A stretch of DNA of 64,000 bases. Source: Phytophthora hibernalis (lineage: Eukaryota > Oomycota > Peronosporomycetes > Peronosporales > Peronosporaceae). This document shows, one piece after another, positions 32,459 to 42,624 of the stretch. Position numbers and translations under genes: made by a program. Within the stretch, counting starts at the first letter, position 1. The number at the start of each line of letters is the position of its first letter. The notes beneath the pieces were generated by a model. That model made no database searches, was not told the origin of the DNA, and saw only the letters and a program-made list of their open reading frames with translations. The stretch covers positions 62,001 through 126,000 of the forward strand of contig JAAKBF010000200.1 in the NCBI GenBank assembly GCA_012656075.1, written 5' to 3'.

Positions 32459-33377
32459 CCAAGTGGACGACGTGGGCATCTCGCCGCGGTATATCGCCCT
32501 CGCTAGAAGGCGTGCCACTGGATCATCGAGTGCAGCACATTTCCGACTTTATCCTCCACGGATTCCAGTTTGGTTTTGGATGTGGAGGGCCTACTCGAAG
32601 TGTTTCCATCGTGTTGGTTCTCTTCGGCATCCGCCATTTCTTCGCGGCTGTCGGTCATGACGTCCCCGTTGCGCACCCGCGCACCCGCATGCTGCTCAAA
32701 GGGATCAGCCGCCTCGACTCACCACCGCAACGGAAAGCTCCAGTGTCGATCGCTCTACCCGAGATGTGTTTCGACAATCTATCGATGGCTGAACCATCAG
32801 CGTAAGCCCTGTGGGGTCATATGCTTGGCGTTCTGTTTTCTCCTGCGACGCTCGGAGATCGTGGCGACCAGTGGTAGTTCTTTCAAATGGTTTGCTGTTC
32901 GTGCACAAGACATTGCAGTTGTGGATGCGGAGAACCGGCCAACCCTACCTCCTTCCGGTGCGTAGTCAGTTTGCATGCGTTTCATCGGCTCCAAGACGAA
33001 CCAAGGCGGTTCTCCCACTACAAGGATGCTCTCGCGTTCTGGACACCCATTTCTGTGCCCTGTGTTCGGCGCCTTGATCCTCCTTCAGGCCCGGGGAAAC
33101 CTGCCCATTGAAATTGCGGCCGCTGTGTATATGGACCGTCGCGGAAGTCCGGCTTGCATCGCTACTACTGACGTAACAGATGCCATCAAGCGAGCTGCCA
33201 TCACTACCGGCCTCGACTCACGCGACTTCAGTTCTCATTCGCTACGCTGGCGGAGCCACACACAATTACCGAGCCGGAACGGATGCACTCACGATCCAGT
33301 TTCATGGTTGGTGGGTTTCGGATGCGTTCAAGACCTACACCAGACTCTGCAAGGGGATCTGTGTGGTATTAATGTAA
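32380..33377 (+). pseudogene. DIRS-B tyrosine recombinase
   Basis: The reading frame changes several times. Blocks in order: ARFVADSTFEQYSRSL-like start at 32405, HISDFILHGFQFGFGCGG, HPRTRMLLKGISRLDSPP, FCFLLRRSEIVATSG (first Arg), RFIGSKTNQGGSPTTRML, FSSHSLR followed in another frame by YAGGATHNYRAGTDAL (H and second R), and FKTYTRLCKG (nucleophile Tyr). The stop at 33377 follows shortly after the Tyr. The copy lacks an intact frame. Confidence 0.8.
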
Positions 33378-33664
33378 ACTTTCGTTGTCCCCTAACAAGT
33401 GGAAAGCTGTATTCCATGGTGAAACAAGGGAATTGTGTTTTCCACACCAAATTGTACCTCGATGCCGGTACACACCGGTTTCTCCGCTGCAGTCCACCCG
33501 ATGAACGCGTGGCGTTCTCCCTCACTTCGAATCAAGAAGAACACCACGCAAGCAAGAAAGCCCCGCCTCTTCTCGTCCCTTATCGGACTGAGCTGATGGT
33601 CATTGCATAAGCTCCCATTATTATTGTAAACTTTTCGTTGGCCCCTAAGAAGTGGAAATTAGCA
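33367..33664 (+). repeat. Direct repeat pair at the 3' end of DIRS-B
   Basis: A roughly 46-bp segment at 33367-33412 (ATTAATGTAAACTTTCGTTG...) recurs at 33619-33664 with about six differences and indels. DIRS elements end in split direct or inverted repeats rather than LTRs, so this pair may be part of the element terminus. Confidence 0.6.
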
Positions 33665-33665
33665 T

Positions 33666-36329
33666 TTACCGTAATCCCCTGTCAGAAGCGTCGCTTTGTC
33701 AGAGGCGTCAGTGCTTTTAGCCAATCGTCGATCCAGAAATTGCAGATGTTTCAATTTTTTGTCATGAGGGTCACTTGAATACTGGTAATATACTAGTTTC
33801 CAAAGGCGAATTGTATGTCCCAGCTTCATTCGAGAATCAAGGATCGCGGCGCAAGGAGTAGGACCGCACGAACGTCGGGGACGTGCCGCGTCGTATGTAG
33901 AGCAATGTCGACGCCAGGACGCTTCGCTTTGACAATCTCTGGTGGCGAGCGACAAGTGGCCGAAGGAGAAGGTCGCTGAGGTCGCTGAGGTCGCTTGCGT
34001 CGCGAAGGCGCAAGCGGTTGCGGGCGGTCGTAGGAGTTGGTGATCGCAAGCGCGGTGGTTACGGCGATCGATCGTAGGCGTGCTGGTTACAGGGTGGTGC
34101 ACTGGTTACACACGAGTAAGAAACAGGTTGGATAATTAATCAGTTCTTCATTTCCCAGCTCCGGATCACTTACGTATTTCCAACAGCTAGTCGGCTCACA
34201 GCACATCGAGCCGCTCGAAGACCAGCGCCGGGCAGGTCAACGAATTGCTCGTGCATGTAATAACTGGGTGCCCTACCTGTTAGAGTTGTAAAATAGTAAA
34301 ATACTTAAATAGCGTTAAATACATTTCTAGTCCTAAAAACGTTAAATACGCGTTTAATATTTCCGGACGATCGGTTACTTCTGTAATTATGATCTTCTTC
34401 AATGACAACAGCTAGGACCATACCTCCAACCGGTCACTTCAAGCAAGACCAAAGAGGCCATGGCGCAAGCTGGACACGCAACACGTTGACCGTACAGCGT
34501 TGTCTGCGCTCACTATCTCCATAGCCTTCATCTGCCCGCTTTCTGCGTGCCACATCATGACCCCTTCGCTTCCTCGCGCATCTTGATTAGCATTAAGGGC
34601 GATATCTCCTCCGACTGAAACGCATGCGCCTTGAACTTGAACTGCACCGTGACCTGAGGCAAGGCACTATGGATCTTGACCTTGAAGAGCAGTCCTTTGC
34701 GTCGATCCGCACGAGATCTTGCGGTAAGAATCCAGCCGCCGCAGCAGAGGTTTCTTTGTGTAACATTGTAAATTCGCAAAATACCGACTTTATTGATTGC
34801 ACAATTTCGGCTCGTTTGCCCGAATATTTAACGGTATTTAACAGCTAGAAATCTGTATTTAACTGTGAGAAACGCTTTTTTGTATTTAACCAGGTATTTT
34901 ACAACTCTTTTACTGTGCCAGCACGCAGAGGCTCCACAGTACCGGTACATGTACCGGTATATATTCGTTTAAGTTCGTGTATTTCATGGTTTATGCTCAG
35001 ACCTCTTAATAAGTGGGAGAAGTCAATTTCCCACTTCCAAATGAAAAGTTACCGAAATGACAGACGGAAAGAGGGAAACCCGTCATTAGCACTGTCAGTT
35101 TGTATGCGTCTCCCCTTTTACAAGTGAAGTATGGTTGTATTTCCTTCATATGTATGAAATTGCTGCCTATAAATAATGAACTCCCGACTGGAATGCACTC
35201 AATACGCTCCTCTCAATACGCCTCCTTCTCGACCGTATCTCTGCGAATCAAGACGCCATCTTCTTTGCCGGAGTGAAATAGGTGTCGTCCAATGACAACC
35301 TCAATAGTTTCAGAGCTCAATGTAATCACAAGCGTGTCTTCTCAGATTCTAATCTCTCGACGTACGGGACTTCGATCACCTAAACAAAAAGTTTTTCTAT
35401 CTTCATTTAATTGAAGCGCACTGTATCAGGATCAATTTGATGCCCTCCCTTGAGCCTCAAGTTGCTGTGTGACTTGGACGCGCTCGTGCACCGCAATTCT
35501 AGATGCATATTCTCTCCTTTGGCGCCGCGCGTCACAAGGACCAGTAACAGAACGGAACTTGCCACCGTAGCTCTCACTTCTCGGTGATCCTGTCGAATTT
35601 GATCTTCAACAAGATCAAGTGGGAGTGTGAACTACAGCAGTAGAGACAGGACCATCGTGCTCGGGATCTGCGCTGCAGATCGACGGTGCCACGGATGGCT
35701 GGCCAGCAGCGCTCTCTAACCAACGCAAATATATATCATGGGGTTTTACTGGGGCCGGCACTGCACTCACTCTAAGACTTGCTCAGCGCGCAGCACTGCA
35801 GTTGCCAGCCCAGATTTTCTCCCCAGCCGGACTTGAGTCCCGCTACATCCAAGACTTCCTCTGATATGGTGGTGACCCGCCGCTCTCAGGCGAGCTATAT
35901 CAAAGTAAAGAGGTATTTGGAGAACTCGGGAGCTTTGGGGAGGGCGGTCACAACGAAAAGTGAACCGACCCCACAGTTCGGGCGGATGGAGCCACGTGGC
36001 TCCACAGCCGCCGTACATCTGCATTTATTAGTTTCACTATACTATACTATTTCTAAGTAGTACTATATATGCATACTATTGGCTATATTACTAACCAATC
36101 ATGTTACACGAGCACCACTTCGTATACTCTACCGTTACCGGTAAGCTAACTACGGTGGTTCATTTCCTGGAGGCACGAGAGGAAATGGTGTTTTACACAA
36201 TGGGTACAATAATGATGTGGTGCATATATCAGGTGCGAGCCACCCACTGCGAGCTTTCAGTTCAGCTTTCGACCAAGAAACGAAAGCCCAGCTAGTTTAA
36301 CGGGGTTTCTCTCCACACAACGCAAGACA
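33666..36329. other. Interval with one small inverted-repeat element and no recognised gene
   Basis: Open frames (for example 33659-34102 minus, 35779-36060 plus) have no recognisable domain. A GTCGCTGAG triplet-like repeat lies at about 33970. The interval separates DIRS-B from DIRS-C. The inverted-repeat element at 34282-34908 is listed separately. Confidence 0.5.
34282..34908. mobile_element. Small non-autonomous inverted-repeat element (hAT-like?)
   Basis: AGAGTTGTAAAATA at 34282-34295 is repeated in reverse complement at 34895-34908. The subterminal regions carry several GTTAAATAC motifs in opposite orientation at the two ends. The terminal sequence resembles hAT elements, but no clear 8-bp target duplication is visible. 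A 74-codon minus-strand frame inside (34555-34779, MRIYNVTQRNLCCGG...) is not recognised. Confidence 0.5.
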
Positions 36330-36349
36330 CTACCATGACCAAGGAAGAC

Positions 36350-38799
36350 CGTCGAGGCCACTACGACCGAGGCTGCGCCTCCCACGACGAGCCCTGCTGC
36401 CGCAGAGGTACCGGTGGTTGCCGCTACTCCGACCGCGGAGGTCGTTGACGTCACGACTGATGGCGCTGCGTGGACGGATGCTCCGGCTCGGTCGACGACT
36501 GACCCCCTCCGATCCGAGCCTCCAAGCGAGTGGCGAAGCGCGAGGCGGTCCCGGCGGACACGGAGAAGGCCAAGAAGGGCAAGAAGAAGTTGGTACGCAG
36601 CGTCGGACTCCCCGCGCCGCAACCCGACGGGCCGACGACCACCGAAGACCGTCCGACGACCGAGACGGATACCCCGCGTCCGAGCCCGGCACAGAGGGTT
36701 GACTCGGCGACCAAGGCGAAGCCACGACAGCCGACGGAGTTCGACCTCACCGACTTCATGACGTCCTTCCAGCCTGGACTCGTCAACGAAGCACGGCGGC
36801 CTGTCCGAGCGCGTGTCGTGACATCTGCGCCTGGAGTCCAAGATGAGATGCATCTTCTACGCCAGGAAGTGGAAAGCCTGCGAAGCCAGGTCGCTGGCGT
36901 GCGACAGTCGCTGGCCGTGCTCACCGAATCGAACGACGAAGGCAAGCTTCCAGCTGACAGCGCTCGTCAACTCTCAAGCGCCAGCTTTCCTGAACAAGCG
37001 AAGAAGACCAAGGGCGACTACCATCCTCCGCAAGCGCACGTCCTGGCGGCGACTCGCATGTTCAAGGGACTCACTCCGACTGAAGGTAAGCCCATGTCTC
37101 CCATGTCGTTTGTGCTAGGCTTGCGTGAGGCGGAGTGCGTGGGGTTCAAGACAAGTCCGGCCGTGCTGATGGCGATTCTCTCCGAGCGACTTGGGTCAAG
37201 AGGGCTGACGATTCTCCACTTCCGTGAGGAGACGGAGCAAGACACGCTGGAGGCCGGATCGTCGAGCAGCAACTTTGCCAGCGACTTTACCCCGTCAGCG
37301 ACTCTTCCGACGGCGGTCACCACCTGCCGCTCGTACGACGACATCCTGGATGATATCCACGGACTGGCCAGTATGGTGAAGTCATGTGGCATGACCACAT
37401 GTTGATGGTCACGGAGCGACCTCGAGTGTTCGTGTCGAAGAACAAGTCCGCCGACCCCGCCGGACAGCCAAGTCGTGTGAAGCTCGTCCTCCTGTACGTG
37501 AACAAGTGGCTCGGCACAGCGCTCGGCCACGTTCAAGTGGACAGCCCGGCTTGGTGGGGTGGCTTCAGCAAGGCCATCATTGCAATCGACTACAAGTCGC
37601 CGGAGTGGACCATGGCGCTGGTGAACACCCTGTCACAGGCAGTTCCAGGCTATCCACCAAGCCGGTCTCCCGAGGTTCGCTATCAGCCACAACGCCACGA
37701 GAACAAATGGCGGCGCGAAAAGAGTGTGCCGGACGAGATTCGAGCTCTGATCCCAAGAAACCGTCGCGGAGAGGAATGTGCGCGCTCGGCGCGGAAAATA
37801 TCGCGGATCACATGCAATCCACCCTATACAAGCCCGGATTAGAAGCCAATTTCAAGCTTAATTTCATGCCCCACGGGCGAGCGAAATTTGATTAGCGAGA
37901 CTGCACTGCAGCCCCTACCACGTCAGCCTGCGACCAAAGATAATGTTGAACGTCAAGTGGCTACAAAAGCAACTGTACCTAAGATGGCCATACAGCCTAG
38001 GGCGACGCGGACAGCCATACAGCCACCGACACCTAAGATGGCCATACAGCCTAGGGCGAATCGGACGGCCATACAGCCAGCGACACCTAAGATGGCCATA
38101 CAGCCTAGGCTAGCACCAGCACCTAAGATGGCCATACACCCTAGGCTATATCGAGCTCCTGTGATGGCCATACAGCCTAGGACTCATCAGGCACCTGAGA
38201 TGGATATACAGCCTAGGTCATCCACTGTAGCTGTGATGGCTACACAGCCTAGCGTAGTCGCAACGGTCTCAAGGGAAGGAAGTATGCACCCACGCGTAGA
38301 CCTCGCCGCACACGCAACGCGTAAACTGCATGATGTAGTAACTGGTGCAAGGGCAACTCGGGTGACAGAAAACGCAGTCCGCCGCGCCACAGTCTTTGAA
38401 GCACTACGGCGCCTATCACTGAACAAGGCTCTGGGGAAGGTCGGGCTGCGGCTTCCAACGTCGGCGTATCCTGCATCCCGGCAATCGTCAAGCGGTACCG
38501 AGTTTCTACTCAACAAGCCACTGCAACGCACGCTTTCCGAATTTGTCCGTCGGACACAGATGCCTTTACCGGCTCTAGTGGGACTCGTACGTGGCCAGAC
38601 GGAAGCAGACTACCGTCCAAACAAGCAAATGGTTCCGGCAGTGATAGCGCAAGTGTGCAAGGACTACCAGCATCTAGAAAAACTGCAAGAAATTGCAGCG
38701 GAAGGCGTCTGCGTGGAGCTGAAGAAGGACGTGCCGCGTCAATCGCATCCACCGGACAGTCATGGGTCGGCAACTGAGAGGGTGAACATACTGCGCAAG
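36350..38799 (+). pseudogene. DIRS-C gag region
   Basis: An Ala/Thr/Pro-rich start (from about 36350) changes frame near 36530 into a 290-codon frame. This frame carries a basic patch (AKKGKKKLVRS), FDLTDFMTSFQPGLVN, and a coiled coil (MHLLRQEVESLRSQVAGVRQ). It also has HVLAATRMFKGLTPTEGK. After a stop at 37405, another frame continues with RVFVSKNKSADPAGQPSRVK and NKWLGTALGHVQVDSPAWW, as in DIRS-B. From 37888 a long frame carries the MAIQPR repeats and the conserved C-terminal block (EFLLNKPLQRTLSEFVRRTQ, VRGQTEADYRPNKQMVPAVI, HGSATERVNILRK). It runs straight into the inversion junction at 38799. Structural/RNA-packaging role by position. Confidence 0.75.
37977..38265 (+). repeat. MAIQPR-coding tandem repeat in DIRS-C gag
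   Basis: About ten units of GATGGCCATACAGCCTAGG and variants, with spacings of 24-45 bases, encode MAIQPR or TAIQPP separated by Ala/Pro/Thr linkers. DIRS-B keeps a decayed form (CATACAGCC and CTATACAGCC units, 30057-30165) at the same place. Confidence 0.85.
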
Positions 38800-39452
38800 T
38801 TGACTAGTGTTCCATGTCGTGAATTTGTCTTCATTGACAGCCTCACTGCCTAGTATAGCCGTCATGGCGTAGCGCAGTGAGCGCTCCATATCTTCGCAGT
38901 TGGACCCGACATCAGCAGCGACGTTGAATTGGTCATCTACCCAGTGATAGTTGAAGAACCTTTTCCGGTTGAACCGGTTGGCATGTCCACCGTGAACAAA
39001 CTCTATCGCCCCACCGATGATTTCATATTCCCCAGGAGAACCCGTCCATCCAAATGGACACGCAAGCTCAATAACGAGTGCATTCTCAATCTCAATGTGT
39101 CCTGCAAAGCGGTGTACGCTGCGGCTGTGAATACTGACGTTGCGAAATGCGGAAGTCACATCGCCTGTCATGGCCTTGGTCTCAGCATGAGGTTGTTCCC
39201 GCTTGGATCGTATTATCTCGGAAGCGACAGCGTCGCAGTGTCGATAGTCGGCATTTGGAATAGCGTCCTGGTCTGTGAAGTCGTTGATCGAGGCGTCGTC
39301 AGGGAACGTTAGATCATGGATTGTCCTCCTGGACGTCAGCGGGTCACCACCCGCCTTGTCGACTATCCCGAATGGACTGACAAACACTTCCGGCCACATC
39401 GAGAGGAGGTCCGAATCCAGTACGAGGCACCTCCATGCGTCTTGCTCTTTGC
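38799..39452 (-). pseudogene. DIRS-C reverse transcriptase, segment inverted in place
   Basis: The RT reads on the minus strand while gag before it and RNase H after it read on the plus strand. From the right end: KEQDAWRCLVLDSDLLS (which continues gag), MWPEVFVSPFGIVDKAGGDP, IHDLTFPDDASIND, MTGDVTSAFRNVSIH, FGWTGSPGEYEIIGG and the catalytic NYHWVDDQFNVAADVG, ending DKFTTWNTSQ. Re-inverting this block would restore collinearity with DIRS-B. Within the block there is no stop across about 215 codons, so this RT is the best-preserved one in the window. Confidence 0.9.
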
Positions 39453-39455
39453 TAA

Positions 39456-40360
39456 AGATCCTGGGACTTCAATTCGACACAATTGCTGAAACGGTCGCAA
39501 TGCCTGCTGTCAAGATCGATAAAGCTCGCAACTTGATAGCATCGGCGTACCACTCAGGTGTACTCGCGAAAACGGTATCGCTCACTCATGGGAGGCTTGC
39601 GCCACGTCGCAACATGCATCAGAGCAGCGCGCCTGTTTCTCCAGCGCCTACGGCTTCGAGAGATTAACCTTCACAGGTTTCGACATGTCACGGTATGCGA
39701 CTCCATGAAACAAGATCTGCTCTGGTGGTGGAATATTCTTCACTCTCCGTTCCTGAATGGCGTCGCTCTCGAGTACTTTACCAATCTCCCGGAGCCCGCC
39801 GTTGTCGTTGAGATGGACGCATGCGACCACGGACTGTGCGCTGTCGATACGAAGACCAACATTGCGTTGACTTACCGGTTTTCGCCCCATGAACTTCGGC
39901 TTATTGCGCGCTTCAAGGCTGGGGAAGCCAATGGTTTCAATATAAATTTCCGGGAATTGCTCTCCTGCGCATTCGCTACCCACGAATGGGGTCCACGGTG
40001 GTCCGAGAGTGCTGCTGATGGACGTCGCCCCTTCAAATACACTTCCGTATCGACAATACATCGGCTGTGGCCTGGCAAAATCGCCTCGCGTCAGTGCCCA
40101 AGACATTATCAGGCTCCTGGGATACTGGGAGAGCTCTCTCAACCTCCGTCTCTCGGCCTCCCATATCGCTGGTGTCGACAACACCCGCGCAGACGCCGGT
40201 TCACGCATTGCCGCTCACCCTTCTTACGCTATCCAGTTCGAAGAACTAACTCATGGTTGGACGCAGGTATCACCGACGATAGACGTCCACGGACTCTCGG
40301 CGCTCTGGCGCAATATCTCCGCGAGCATTCCGTTGCCGACTCCACGTTCACCAAGTACTC
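39456..40360 (+). pseudogene. DIRS-C RNase H domain
   Basis: Starts with KILGLQFDTIAETVAMPAVK just after the inversion junction. A frame change near 39570 follows, then YRSLMGGLRHVATCIRAARL and VVEMDACDHGLCAVD (D). Next come FNINFRELLSCAFATHEWG (E), a frame change near 40035, and a partly shifted IDNTSAVAWQ equivalent. It ends with LRLSASHIAGVDNTRADAGSR (final D, text split at conserved residues). It removes the RNA strand during reverse transcription. At least three frame changes. Confidence 0.75.
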
Positions 40361-41330
40361 AGCTGGGATGACAAAGTGGACGGCATGGACATCACGTCGG
40401 GGAATTCAGCCATGGCTCTCGGACGTCACCGACGATGACCGCATTCAAGTAATTTCTGAATTTATCGTGCACGGATTTCAATATGGATTTGGTGTTGGCG
40501 GCGCTACGCGGACCATCGATTCTCAACACGCTACAAGGTGTCCGGCACTTCTTCGCTGCGGCTGGAAGGGTCCTTCCGATTGCTCACCCACACGTTCGCA
40601 TGCTTCTGAAAGGGATATGCCGGCTTGACACACCTCCGCGACACAAGGCTCCAGTGTCCATTCGGTTACTCGAAACCTGCTTCCATACTCTCCGGTTCGA
40701 TGATCCCTTCGCTCATGCTCTCTGGGGGTCGTGTGTGTGGCGTTCTTTTCCTCTTGAGACGCTCGGAATTGTCTCCATCAGCGGAAACTCGTTCAAGTGG
40801 TTCGCGCTTAGAGCTGAGGACCTGGTTGTCCTGGACGTGGCTGGGTGTCCGACACTATCGGCGACTGACGCTCAATCGGTACACATGCGGCTACGCGGTT
40901 CCAAGACCAATCAGTGCGGGCACGCAACAGCTCGAATGCTGTATCGTTCAGGTCACGCGTTCCTGTGCCCTGTCTTCGGTGCTCTTCTTCTTCTACGATC
41001 AAGACAAGACCTCCCTCCTGGTATACCAGCGGCAGTGTACCTGGGACGCACCGGCCACCCTGCGTGTATTTCGACGGCACACCTGTCGACTGCGATCAAG
41101 AAGGCCGCTGTACTGAACGGTGAGGATCCAAGGAACTTCAGCCCGCACTCTTTCCGTGCGGGGGTGCAACGCTCATGTATCGGGCAGGAGTGGACGCCAT
41201 GACGATTCAATTTCACGGCCGGTGGGTTTCGGAGACCTTCAAGACCTACACTAACCTCTGCGCGGAATCCGTCACTTCCCTCGCTGCTAACATGGCCACC
41301 GACTCCAAGGGTGACTCAACTCTTCACTAG
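40300..41330 (+). pseudogene. DIRS-C tyrosine recombinase
   Basis: The core-binding domain begins at about 40310 (REHSVADSTFTKYSAGMTKW, ISEFIVHGFQYGFGVGGATR). The frame shifts near 40500 into VRHFFAAAGRVLPIAHPHVR and LLKGICRLDTPPRHKAPVSI. A further stretch has the first Arg in FLLRRSELSPSAE (other frame), MRLRGSKTNQCGHATARML, FSPHSFRAGV (H and second R) and, after another shift, FKTYTNLCAES with the nucleophile Tyr. The stop is the TAG at 41328-41330. Broken by four or more frame changes but with all catalytic residues present. Confidence 0.8.
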
Positions 41331-41465
41331 TGGACATATGCCGCATGACCCACAATGGGGGCTCCGCTCCCCTCGTCCCTTTTTGGATGAGCGGATGGTC
41401 ATGCACATATGCCCATTAATGAACTACGATGTTTAACCCCCAAAGTTGTGGAAAAGACAGTTTCT

Positions 41466-41834
41466 ATGGCCACGCGCAACAGTCGCTACTGGAGCCACTT
41501 CCTGCACAATCTCCTCGCTCCTGTGGACGCGTACGACGGCGTGAGCTTCTTCACTGCGTCGGGCCGCGTCGAGTACTGTGACGGCTGCTTCCGAGACGGC
41601 TCCCTGGCCCTGGATCCGCTGCAGCTCTTGGCTCTCTTTGAGCAACTCACGCGGCAGGCCATTCAAGGGCACAAAGAGCCCACAACCCCCGCGATAAGAT
41701 TGGGCGACTGCGTCTTCCACGTCGTCTCTTGCTCCTTCTCGAGCGTCTGCGCCGTGGCCAGCGGCAGATCGCGCGGCCTCGTGCTGGAGAAGCTGCCGTT
41801 CGGGCTCCTGTGTGGCCTTCTCGTCTCCGCTTAG
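41466..41834 (+). CDS. Small conserved protein, profilin-like
   Basis: A single-exon frame of 122 codons from MATRNSRYWSHFLHNLLAP to GLLCGLLVSA. The pattern of a short Trp-containing N-terminal helix, alternating beta segments (GVSFFTASGRVEYCDGCF, LGDCVFHVVSC) and a closing helix with KLPFGLLCG recalls profilin. Profilin binds actin monomers and feeds filament growth at the cell cortex. The sequence identity is too low for certainty, and a roadblock/other small alpha-beta fold is the alternative. It lies 106 bp upstream of the zinc finger/G-patch gene on the same strand and shows no frame damage. Confidence 0.45.
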   Translation: MATRNSRYWSHFLHNLLAPVDAYDGVSFFTASGRVEYCDGCFRDGSLALDPLQLLALFEQLTRQAIQGHKEPTTPAIRLGDCVFHVVSCSFSSVCAVASGRSRGLVLEKLPFGLLCGLLVSA

Positions 41835-41939
41835 GCTCGAGTCGGTTTTCGATCGCGTCGATCGCGTGTGTGCCGCCCTGCGACGCTGAGTCCTTTTGCA
41901 GCCAGTCAATCCGAGGGAAGGGGGCCTTTGTCATTGGCC

Positions 41940-42624
41940 ATGTACTTCTGCGCTGCCTGCAACGTGTACGTCAAGGACGCGAGCGTGGAGGAGCATGACC
42001 AGCGCACGGCGCATCTGCTGTCGAGCTCCAAGGGCATATCAACGCGCAAAGTGCGGCGTCATGCGAACTATTGGGGGTTTATGGTTGCAGGTTTAACTCT
42101 GTGGTCTGTGGTCTTGTACCGGTAGTGTGGCTGCCGGAGACGAACCGCGGCTATCAGATGCTCAAGTCCATGGGCTGGCAGGAGAGCGGCGGCTTGGGAC
42201 CTGCAGGGGACGGCAGAGTGATGGCCGTGGCGACCACGTTCAAGACGAACAGAGCGGGTATTGGCGTGCAGGCTACAGTCAAGCAGGCGAGAGTCACGCA
42301 CTTCCCTCCTCACGACGACCAGCAGGCCGCAATGGCAGCTGATGGACGCAGTGAAGCGCAGCGGATACAGGACCGACTTGCGCGCAAGCGAAGCCGACGG
42401 CTGCTACACTCTCCAAGACGCAGAGGAAGCTACAGAAGCAGAGTGAGCAGGCGAGAGAGCGCGCGATTGGCAATGAGTTGTATTCCGCTTGGAAGGGTAC
42501 GAAGAGTTTCTGCGATAAACCAGCCTCGAGATGGTCTTTTCCTGCGTCGACTTTCGTTTGCTTGCACCTTCTCACAGTTTTGATGTCAGCGACAGTGGCG
42601 TCAACATTGGCGAGGCCAAGCTAA
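41940..42624 (+). CDS. C2H2 zinc finger and G-patch protein (GPANK1-like)
   Basis: Exon 1 (from Met 41940, MYFCAACNVYVKDASVEEHD) holds a C2H2 finger (CAAC...H....H). A short intron of about 60-75 nt ends at CCGGTAG (about 42125). Exon 2 carries a G-patch, NRGYQMLKSMGWQESGGLGP, followed by TTFKTNRAGIGV. G-patch proteins bind RNA or activate DEAH helicases in splicing or ribosome assembly. After RIQDRLARKR (about 42390) the frame moves by one to read LSKTQRKLQKQSEQARERAI and NELYSAW, the usual basic C-terminus of this family. That shift could be a sequencing slip or a real lesion. The tail overlaps the 3' end of the hydrolase gene on the opposite strand by about 50 bp. Confidence 0.7.

Larger units (their letters stand above)
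29186..33665 (+). mobile_element. DIRS-B: tyrosine-recombinase retrotransposon, 5' end missing
   Basis: The gag begins in the middle of the domain that DIRS-C carries at 37390. The coiled-coil N-terminal half is therefore absent at the junction with gypsy-2. RT, RNase H and recombinase follow in order. The 3' region (GATGGTCAT-GCA near 33595) matches that of DIRS-C (41395). Confidence 0.8.
36330..41330 (+). mobile_element. DIRS-C: tyrosine-recombinase retrotransposon with inverted RT segment
   Basis: This is the most complete DIRS copy: gag with coiled coil, gag linker with AIQP repeats, RT (flipped to the minus strand at about 38799-39452), RNase H and tyrosine recombinase ending at 41330. 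The 3' region to about 41420 shares CTCGTCCCTT-T-GGA-TGAGC-GATGGTCAT with DIRS-B. The conserved gene island starts about 50 bp further on. Confidence 0.85.

Noticed and set aside
33659..34102. 147-codon minus-strand frame as a gene
   Set aside because: No recognisable motif, biased composition over a GTCGCTGAG repeat, and no supporting exon structure.
36451..36945. Minus-strand frames opposite the DIRS-C gag start
   Set aside because: The plus-strand frame continues into conserved gag blocks shared with DIRS-B, while the minus frames show only Arg/Ser-rich shadow composition.
37953..38171. Gly-Cys-Met-rich minus-strand frame
   Set aside because: It is the complement of the MAIQPR-coding repeat in DIRS-C gag, whose flanking frame and homologue in DIRS-B define the coding strand.
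41433..41909. 158-codon minus-strand frame over the profilin-like gene
   Set aside because: The plus-strand protein has a plausible start, fold pattern and end. The minus frame is charged, featureless and has no homology I recognise.
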